DNA of 35,120 nucleotides from an uncultured Bacteroidales bacterium (lineage in GTDB: Bacteria; Bacteroidota; Bacteroidia; Bacteroidales; Paludibacteraceae). The stretch is from positions 1-35,120 of the forward strand of contig CADCBB010000036.1 of NCBI GenBank assembly GCA_902799555.1, written 5' to 3'. The notes beneath the pieces are model-generated. The model was not told the origin of the DNA, made no database searches, and saw nothing but the letters and a program-made list of their open reading frames with translations. Positions 30,113 to 35,120 of the stretch are shown here, one piece after another. Numbering within the stretch: position 1 is the stretch's first letter; each line of letters opens with the position of its first letter. The translations under genes and the position numbers were made by a program.

Positions 30113-30206
30113 AAGGTGAAAGGTTAAAGGTGAAAGGTGAAATGTTAAAGGTGAAAGGATTATTTCTTTTCGTCTTCCTTTCAATTTTTAATTTTCAATT
30201 TTCAAC
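30109..30206 (+). repeat. Second degenerate simple-repeat patch at a gene start
   Basis: 30109-30160 consists of AAAGGTGAAAGGTTAAAGG-type units. 30179-30206 consists of TTTTCAATT-type units. Layout and sequence mirror 28685-28786 and again encode a signal peptide. Confidence 0.8.
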
Positions 30207-30804
30207 TTGTCTGGCACAACCTCGTCTGCGTACTCCGGTGTATTACATCGGTGCACATGGCGGTGCGACGGCCGGTACGGTCGCTTTCCGTCCTGCCCAA
30301 GATGACATGACGCCGATCACCAACGCCTGTGTGCTGGGCGGAAACGGCGGACTCGTCTTCCGCTATGAGGGACATAAGTACTGCGCCTTCCAGATGGAGA
30401 TGAACTACGAGCATCGCGGATGGAAGCAAGCCGGCATCAGCCATAACCTGCATTATGTAGAGGTGCCTATCCTAATGCATCTCAATTTCGGCGGCGAGAC
30501 TTGCAAGTGGTTTTTTAACCTCGGTCCGCAGTTCGGTTACTGCGTCAAGGATGAGAGCAATGCGATCGACCATCGCTTCGATTGGGGAGCCGCAGCCGGA
30601 ACCGGCCTGTATTTCAAAACCAAGAAAGCCGGCGTCTATCAATTGGAGATCCGCTATGATTTCTCTTTCGGCGCTGTGTACGGCACCTCGCTGACCGACA
30701 AATACGAGATGGCGAATCCGATGGATCTGAGCATTAATCTCGGTTGGCTATTCCCGATACAAAAGAAACAGATTAAACACAAACATAATGAAAACGAACT
30801 ATGA
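30109..30804 (+). CDS. PorT-like outer-membrane beta-barrel protein
   Basis: 231 residues from ATG 30109; ATG 30142 is possible. The signal peptide (FVFLSIFNFQFSTCLAQ) has almost the same sequence as that of the gene before, because both are coded by the same simple repeats (30109-30206). The mature part is beta-rich with alternating aromatic strands: GAHGGATAGTVAFRP, MEMNYEHRGWKQ, YVEVPILMHLNFG, FNLGPQFGYCVKD and a C-terminal LSINLGWLFPI. That is the eight-stranded PorT/OMP_b-brl_2 pattern. A role in outer-membrane transport or in type IX secretion is possible by family, but is not shown here. The gene overlaps the KduI start by 17 bases. Confidence 0.8.
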   Translation: MKGERLKVKGEMLKVKGLFLFVFLSIFNFQFSTCLAQPRLRTPVYYIGAHGGATAGTVAFRPAQDDMTPITNACVLGGNGGLVFRYEGHKYCAFQMEMNYEHRGWKQAGISHNLHYVEVPILMHLNFGGETCKWFFNLGPQFGYCVKDESNAIDHRFDWGAAAGTGLYFKTKKAGVYQLEIRYDFSFGAVYGTSLTDKYEMANPMDLSINLGWLFPIQKKQIKHKHNENEL

Positions 30805-31630
30805 GGTACGGTACGCATCAAACCCTATTGATGCCAAGAGTTATGACACGACTCGTCTGCGCAAGGATTTCCTGATCGAGCGCGTGTTTGTAAAGAATGA
30901 AGTGAACATGGTGTATTCCATGTACGACCGTATGATCGTCGGTGGCGCCATGCCTGTAGGCGAGACGCTGCTACTCGAAGCCATCGATCCGCTGAAGGCG
31001 CCGTTCTTCCTCACCCGCCGCGAGATGGGTATTTTCAACGTAGGCGGTAAGGGTCGCGTGATCGCAGGAGACGAAGTCTTCGAACTCGATTATAAAGAGG
31101 CGCTTTACCTCGGTCGCGGAGACCGCGAAGTGAAGTTCGAGAGCCTGGATGCCGATAAACCGGCCTTGTTCTACTTCAACTCGACGACCGCACATTGCGC
31201 CTATCCGAATAAGAAAGTAACCAAAGCGGATGCCGTCGTAGCCCATATGGGAAGCCTCGAGATGAGTAACGAACGTGATATCAACAAGATGCTCGTCAAT
31301 CAAGTCCTGCCGACCTGCCAGCTGCAGATGGGTATGACCGAGCTCAATACGGGTAGCGTATGGAATACGATGCCGGCGCATGTGCACAGCCGTCGTATGG
31401 AAGCGTATTTCTATTTCGAGGTACCGGAAGAGCAAGCGGTATGCCATTTCATGGGCGAAGTCGATGAGACGCGTCATATCTGGATGAAAGGCAATCAGGC
31501 GGTGCTGTCACCGGAGTGGTCGATTCACTCGGCGGCTGCTACGCATAACTACACCTTCATCTGGGGTATGGGCGGCGAGAACCTCGATTATGGCGATCAG
31601 GACTTTAGTAAAATCACCGATTTGAAGTAA
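30788..31630 (+). CDS. kduI: 5-keto-4-deoxyuronate isomerase (KduI)
   Basis: 280 residues, the usual length. Zinc ligands are in place: His198 and His200 in PAHVHSRR, Glu205 in MEAYFYF and His247 in IHSAAATHN, with the same spacing as in the E. coli enzyme. KduI converts 5-keto-4-deoxyuronate to 3-deoxy-D-glycero-2,5-hexodiulosonate during pectin, heparin or hyaluronan breakdown. The partners usually found nearby (KduD, polysaccharide lyases, SusCD) are absent, so it is an isolated member placed in an unrelated operon between a barrel protein and a glycosyltransferase. Two bases separate its stop from the next start. Confidence 0.93.
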   Translation: MKTNYEVRYASNPIDAKSYDTTRLRKDFLIERVFVKNEVNMVYSMYDRMIVGGAMPVGETLLLEAIDPLKAPFFLTRREMGIFNVGGKGRVIAGDEVFELDYKEALYLGRGDREVKFESLDADKPALFYFNSTTAHCAYPNKKVTKADAVVAHMGSLEMSNERDINKMLVNQVLPTCQLQMGMTELNTGSVWNTMPAHVHSRRMEAYFYFEVPEEQAVCHFMGEVDETRHIWMKGNQAVLSPEWSIHSAAATHNYTFIWGMGGENLDYGDQDFSKITDLK

Positions 31631-31631
31631 T

Positions 31632-32621
31632 ATGACCTATCTGATTATTCGGTTTGCGACTTTAGGCAATGTGGCGATGACGGTTCCCGTTGTGGCCTCG
31701 TTGAGTAAGCGCTATCCGAATGATCGGTTTATCATCGCGAGCAAGAAAGATCTGGCCTCGATGTTCGCCTCGATGTCCAATGTGGAGTTTCTGGAGGTAG
31801 ATAATCACCTGGATTGGAATGGATTATGGGATTTATGGCGCACATGGCGGGACCGGGTCGATGCCGTGATTGACTTGCAGGACGTACTACGGACAAGGGT
31901 CTTTGACCTGCTGATGCGATTCAGCGGCAAGCCCGTCACCCGTGTTCGTTACGGACGGGTACGCAAGCATCTGATCACGTTCTTTGGGATTGGAAAGAAA
32001 GCCCTTCCTTCCGAGTTTGAGCGATACCGCAATGCGTTCCGACGTGCCGGATTGGAGACCAATGATGCTTTCGAGCGGCTACCCAAGAATAGCGCCGCAG
32101 CCAAAGCGGTCCTGGCACGATTCGGGGAGAAAGAAGGACGATGGATAGGCTTGGCCCCTTTCGCCAAATCCAAATCGAACATGCTGCCCTACCGCGTAAC
32201 AAAGGATATCATCGAGCAGCTGACGAAGAACAAGAAGACACGCATCTTCCTCTTCGGCGCCGGCGATGTGGAATGCGAGATGCTACGCCAATGGTCCACG
32301 GTCTTTCCCCGCACGGAGAGTGTGGCCGGTAAGTTAAAACTCAAAGAGGAGTTGGAGTTGATGCGCATGCTGGATGTGATGCTTTGTATGGATAGCGCAA
32401 ACCAGCACTTAGCCAGCCTCGTAGGTTTGAGAGCTGTAAGCGTTTGGTGCGCAACCCATCCGATGATCGGTTTCAGCGGTTGGAAACAACGGCCGGAAGA
32501 TATTGTACAACGCAATGATCTGCGTTGTCGCCCCTGTACATGTCATGGTACGAACCATTGCCGGTACGGCAATTTTGCCTGCCGAGAGATAGAAGCAGAA
32601 AAAATTATACAACATATATGA
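31632..32621 (+). CDS. Glycosyltransferase family 9 (heptosyltransferase-like)
   Basis: 329 residues. GT9 features: N-terminal LIIRFATLGNVAMTVPVV (nucleotide-sugar half with the phosphate-binding turn), the second Rossmann half from about 165 (WIGLAPFAKSK), and LMRMLDVMLCMDSANQHLASLVG, the motif with the conserved Asp/Ser/His that contacts the donor. It likely adds a heptose or other sugar to the LPS core from the cytosolic face. The C-terminus has several Cys (CRPCTCHGTNHCRYGNFAC), a cluster often seen in Bacteroidota GT9. The stop overlaps the parA start (ATGA). Confidence 0.85.
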   Translation: MTYLIIRFATLGNVAMTVPVVASLSKRYPNDRFIIASKKDLASMFASMSNVEFLEVDNHLDWNGLWDLWRTWRDRVDAVIDLQDVLRTRVFDLLMRFSGKPVTRVRYGRVRKHLITFFGIGKKALPSEFERYRNAFRRAGLETNDAFERLPKNSAAAKAVLARFGEKEGRWIGLAPFAKSKSNMLPYRVTKDIIEQLTKNKKTRIFLFGAGDVECEMLRQWSTVFPRTESVAGKLKLKEELELMRMLDVMLCMDSANQHLASLVGLRAVSVWCATHPMIGFSGWKQRPEDIVQRNDLRCRPCTCHGTNHCRYGNFACREIEAEKIIQHI

Positions 32622-33382
32622 GTAAGATTATTTCCTTAGCAAACCAAAAAGGAGGCGTAGGTAAGACGACCACCTCTATCAACCTCGCAGCCGCTTTAGC
32701 CAAGCAGGGCAAACGCGTATTGCTGATTGATGCCGACCCACAGGCGAACACCTCGTCGGGTTTGGGCGTGGAGATTCGTGAACTGGACAACACCGTTTAC
32801 GAGTGCCTGGTCAATAGCGTGGATCCGCACACGGCCATTTTGGAGACCAATACGCCGAACTTATACCTCATCCCCAGCCATATCGACTTGGTAGGAGCTG
32901 AGATAGAGATGCTGAATATGGAGCATCGCGAGAAATTATTGAAGAATATCCTGGATCAGGTGCGCAACGAATATGACTATATCCTGATCGACTGCAGTCC
33001 GTCTCTGGGTCTGATCACGGTCAATGCCCTGACGGCCAGCGACAGCGTCATCATCCCGGTACAATGCGAGTTCTTCGCATTGGAGGGCATCGCTAAACTG
33101 CTCAATACGATCAAGATCATCAAGTCGAAGCTGAATCCGGCCTTGAAGATCGAAGGCTTCCTGCTCACGATGTACGACAACCGTCTGCGTCTGAGTAATC
33201 AGGTATACGAAGAGGTGAAGCGCCATTTCGGAGACTTGGTCTTCAATACCGTCATCGCGCGTAACGTACGTCTGAGCGAAGCTCCTTCGCATGGCGTATC
33301 GGTACTGGAGTACGACCCGAGTTCAAAGGGCGCAAAGAACTATACGGCTTTAGCAAAAGAATTAATTGCAAGAAACAAATGA
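32618..33382 (+). CDS. parA: Chromosome-partitioning ATPase ParA/Soj
   Basis: 254 residues from ATG 32618. Deviant Walker A: NQKGGVGKTTTSINLA (residues 9-24), with the signature Lys in KGG. DADPQAN holds the catalytic Asp. Walker B is DYILIDCSPSLGLITVNAL. It is Soj-like, without an N-terminal HTH, so it is the chromosomal type. It forms ATP-dependent dimers on DNA, and ParB-parS stimulates its ATPase to move the origin region. It lies in the conserved parA-parB-DUF5683 order. The stop overlaps parB. An upstream start at 32525 is ruled out by overlap with the GT9 gene and lack of similarity. Confidence 0.95.
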   Translation: MSKIISLANQKGGVGKTTTSINLAAALAKQGKRVLLIDADPQANTSSGLGVEIRELDNTVYECLVNSVDPHTAILETNTPNLYLIPSHIDLVGAEIEMLNMEHREKLLKNILDQVRNEYDYILIDCSPSLGLITVNALTASDSVIIPVQCEFFALEGIAKLLNTIKIIKSKLNPALKIEGFLLTMYDNRLRLSNQVYEEVKRHFGDLVFNTVIARNVRLSEAPSHGVSVLEYDPSSKGAKNYTALAKELIARNK

Positions 33383-34209
33383 AGAAGCAAACAGGATTAG
33401 GACGAGGTCTCGATGCATTGATTGACACCTCGCATGTAGATACCAATGGCGGTAGTTCGATCTCCGAGATTGAACTGAGTGCTATTGTAGCGAACCCCTC
33501 TCAGCCGCGCCGTACGTTCGATGAAGAGGCGCTGCAGGAGTTGGCGGACTCGATCCGTGAGCATGGTGTGATCTCTCCGATCACGCTGCGTGACAATGGA
33601 GACGGGACCTATATGATCATCGCCGGAGAGCGTCGTTTCCGCGCCAGCAAGATCGCCGGCTTGGAGCGTATTCCCGCCTATATCCGTACCGCCAAAGATG
33701 AGCAGGTCATGGAATGGGCCCTGATTGAGAACATCCAGCGTGAAGACTTGGATGCGATCGAGATCGCTTTGGCGTACCAACGTCTGATGGACGATTATAA
33801 CCTGACGCAAGAGCGGATGGCGGAGCGCGTAGGTAAGAAACGTACGACTGTGGCTAACTACCTGCGTCTGCTCAAGTTGCCGGCAGAGATCCAAGTAGGC
33901 ATCAAAGAGAAGAAGATCGACATGGGTCATGCCCGTGCCATCTTGGCTATCCCTTCGGCAGAACGGCAGCTGGGCTTATACCAACGTATCTTACGCGAAG
34001 GCCTCTCCGTTCGTCGCGTAGAGCAACTGGCGCAGGAAGACAAGGCTGAAGGCACGAAGAAAAAAGACAAAGGAGATAATCCCTATGCACCTTTGGCCAA
34101 GGAGTTGAGTCATAAAAGCGGACTGAATGTCAAGATTCAGAGCGGCAAAGTGGTCATCGCATTTGATAATGAAGAGGAATTGGCAGAGATAGCCAAACGA
34201 TTGAGTTGA
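33379..34209 (+). CDS. parB: Chromosome-partitioning protein ParB/Spo0J
   Basis: 276 residues. The N-terminal KKQTGLGRGLDALI contains the ParA-stimulating element. The CTPase domain has NPSQPRR and the GERRFRAS motif (83-90). The HTH (about 140-185) includes NLTQERMAERVGKKRTTVANYLRLLKL, which binds parS. A charged linker follows (KAEGTKKKDKGDN), then the dimerisation domain to the end. It binds CTP, forms a sliding clamp at parS and drives origin segregation with ParA. I saw no parS-like palindrome in the window. Its stop overlaps the TTG start of the DUF5683 gene. Confidence 0.95.
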   Translation: MKKQTGLGRGLDALIDTSHVDTNGGSSISEIELSAIVANPSQPRRTFDEEALQELADSIREHGVISPITLRDNGDGTYMIIAGERRFRASKIAGLERIPAYIRTAKDEQVMEWALIENIQREDLDAIEIALAYQRLMDDYNLTQERMAERVGKKRTTVANYLRLLKLPAEIQVGIKEKKIDMGHARAILAIPSAERQLGLYQRILREGLSVRRVEQLAQEDKAEGTKKKDKGDNPYAPLAKELSHKSGLNVKIQSGKVVIAFDNEEELAEIAKRLS

Positions 34210-34853
34210 GAAGCAAACTTACCATATTAGTGCTATTGTTGTGGCTTCCGATGACGGCATTTGCGCATCAGGAAGAGGTGCATCATCATGCGTCGGACTC
34301 GACAGCGGATGAGGAATACCGCTATTATGTCGATCTGACCAAGAAACCGGACGCGATCAAAGCCGTTTGGCTGGGCGTGATATGCCCTGGAGCCGGACAG
34401 ATCTACAACAAAGCGTACTGGAAGTTGCCGATCGTCTATGGCGCTTTTATGGGCTGCGGATACGCGATCAGCATGATGCAAAACCGATATACCGGTTATA
34501 AGACCGCCTATATCGATTTGTATAATGATATCCAGGCCGGTACCGTGACGGAAGATGCGAGCAAGAGCTATATAGCCGTCATTCCGGACGGATATGATCT
34601 GACGCGTGTGGGCGGAGCCAGCCGATGGCAGAGTACGCTGAAAAACCAAACGGATATCTATCGGCGTTACCGCGATTATTCGATCTTGGCGACCGTCATC
34701 GTATATGCCCTCAGTCTGATCGATGCCTATGTCGATGCGCAGCTGTTTGACTTCGACATCTCACCCGATTTGTCGCTGAACCTGGAACCACAGATTTATT
34801 ATGACCTTCAGCAACAGAAGAGTGCTGAATTAAAAGTAGCTATACAATTTTGA
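34206..34853 (+). CDS. DUF5683-family membrane-associated protein
   Basis: 215 residues from TTG 34206, overlapping the parB stop. A signal peptide (LVLLLWLPMTAFAHQ) is followed by a His-rich short segment (EEVHHHAS). The DUF5683 body has AVWLGVICPGAGQIYNKAYWKLPIVYGAF and later YSILATVIVYALSLIDAYVDAQLFDFD, giving two or three hydrophobic segments. It ends in an outer-membrane-like strand. It follows parB in many Bacteroidota. Function unknown. There is no better start downstream that keeps the signal peptide. Confidence 0.82.
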   Translation: MRSKLTILVLLLWLPMTAFAHQEEVHHHASDSTADEEYRYYVDLTKKPDAIKAVWLGVICPGAGQIYNKAYWKLPIVYGAFMGCGYAISMMQNRYTGYKTAYIDLYNDIQAGTVTEDASKSYIAVIPDGYDLTRVGGASRWQSTLKNQTDIYRRYRDYSILATVIVYALSLIDAYVDAQLFDFDISPDLSLNLEPQIYYDLQQQKSAELKVAIQF

Positions 34854-35120
34854 AAAAGATTTTTATCATACTATTCGCTTGTTGTGCCGTTTTCTATGCG
34901 AGAGCAGAGGAGTTAGACAGCATCGCACGCCCGGACACGACCGTCACGGACTCCTTGGCGAGCATCGAGGTGATTGAACAACTGGACAGCCTCGAAATGG
35001 TGATCGATACGATTGTACCTGTTCCGCCCTATTATACCCGTTGGAGCGACAGCACGCTGAGCGATATCGAGATGCGGGCTTTGGACTGGAGCCTACGTTG
35101 GCTGGATACCACCGACTGCA
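34850..35120 (+). CDS. Start of an exported protein, likely lytic transglycosylase (partial)
   Basis: TTG 34850 overlaps the DUF5683 stop and opens a frame that runs past the window end. The signal peptide is MKKIFIILFACCAVFYARAEE. The mature part begins with a low-complexity acidic region (DSIARPDTTVTDSLASIEVI) and then YTRWSDSTLSDIEMRALDW. In related genomes the gene in this place encodes a MltD-like lytic transglycosylase with LysM repeats. That identity is from gene order, since the catalytic part lies beyond the edge. Confidence 0.6.
   Translation, partial: MKKIFIILFACCAVFYARAEELDSIARPDTTVTDSLASIEVIEQLDSLEMVIDTIVPVPPYYTRWSDSTLSDIEMRALDWSLRWLDTTDC

Noticed and set aside
32618-34209. parS site near parA/parB
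   Set aside because: I looked for a TGTTTCACGTGAAACA-like or GTTCCACGTGGAAC-like palindrome by eye and found none in the window.
1-35120. CRISPR array
   Set aside because: No series of regularly spaced identical repeats was found. The repeats present are gene tails, one tandem duplication and degenerate simple repeats.

Overview
The window reads as the chromosome of a Bacteroidales (Bacteroidota) bacterium, probably an uncultured gut-type lineage. Promoters follow the Bacteroidota pattern (TTTG or TTGC near -33, about 20 bases, then TAnnTTTG near -7), Shine-Dalgarno sequences are largely absent, and several families are typical of the phylum: GldG, a PorT-type barrel, DUF5683, DUF4919, and exported DUF4384 and caspase proteins. 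Codon use and gene order suggest one continuous chromosomal segment, but 1-24,000 is an accessory, rearranged zone and 24,276-35,120 is a conserved, tightly packed housekeeping operon.

Positions 1-4,400 hold structured non-coding DNA, the remnant of a DEDDh exonuclease with a coupled 37-residue acidic protein, a VOC/glyoxalase protein, a leftward pair (CDP-alcohol phosphatidyltransferase plus GtrA), a membrane protein and a Fic protein. Positions 4,463-4,647 contain five perfect hairpins and no gene. Positions 4,807-7,682 form an operon of three exported proteins ending in a caspase-like peptidase. Positions 7,928-8,759 carry an HxlR regulator followed by a mosaic of gene tails and a broken YbaK gene. 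Positions 8,801-13,661 look like a defence island: a 947-residue primase/helicase/PLD-like protein of the TOTE conflict type, then an AbiEi/AbiEii-type toxin-antitoxin pair.

Positions 13,773-17,103 contain an ABM monooxygenase, a HARE-HTH-like protein, a second copy of the 37-residue protein, a second broken YbaK, a bile-acid:sodium symporter-family protein, an isoprenylcysteine methyltransferase-like protein and an alpha/beta hydrolase broken by a 19-bp tandem duplication. The 3' tails of two genes here (ABM and YbaK) reappear after downstream genes, so the intervening genes are bracketed by direct repeats of 34 and 22 bp. Positions 17,114-24,035 carry a hydrolase lipoprotein, an FMN reductase, a HdeD-like membrane protein behind a textbook sigma-54 promoter, a thioesterase, and an operon with YcxB-like, DUF4919, macro-like, MmcQ/YjbR and acetyltransferase genes. 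This ends in a frameshifted small membrane protein.

A leftward tRNA-Gln(CTG), with its own promoter and terminator, lies divergent to the last operon: DHH phosphoesterase, parvulin chaperone, GldG, LysM/periplasmic-binding protein, PorT-like barrel, KduI, GT9, ParA, ParB, DUF5683 and the start of a likely lytic transglycosylase cut by the window edge. Degenerate simple repeats (GTGAAAGG-like and TTTTCAATT-like) occur inside and between these genes and encode the signal peptides of two of them.

The strongest candidates for something undescribed are: (1) single-gene or few-gene insertions bracketed by duplicated gene 3' ends; (2) simple repeats that have become signal peptides; (3) the exported caspase operon; (4) a repeated 37-residue acidic protein family. 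None could be checked against databases here.
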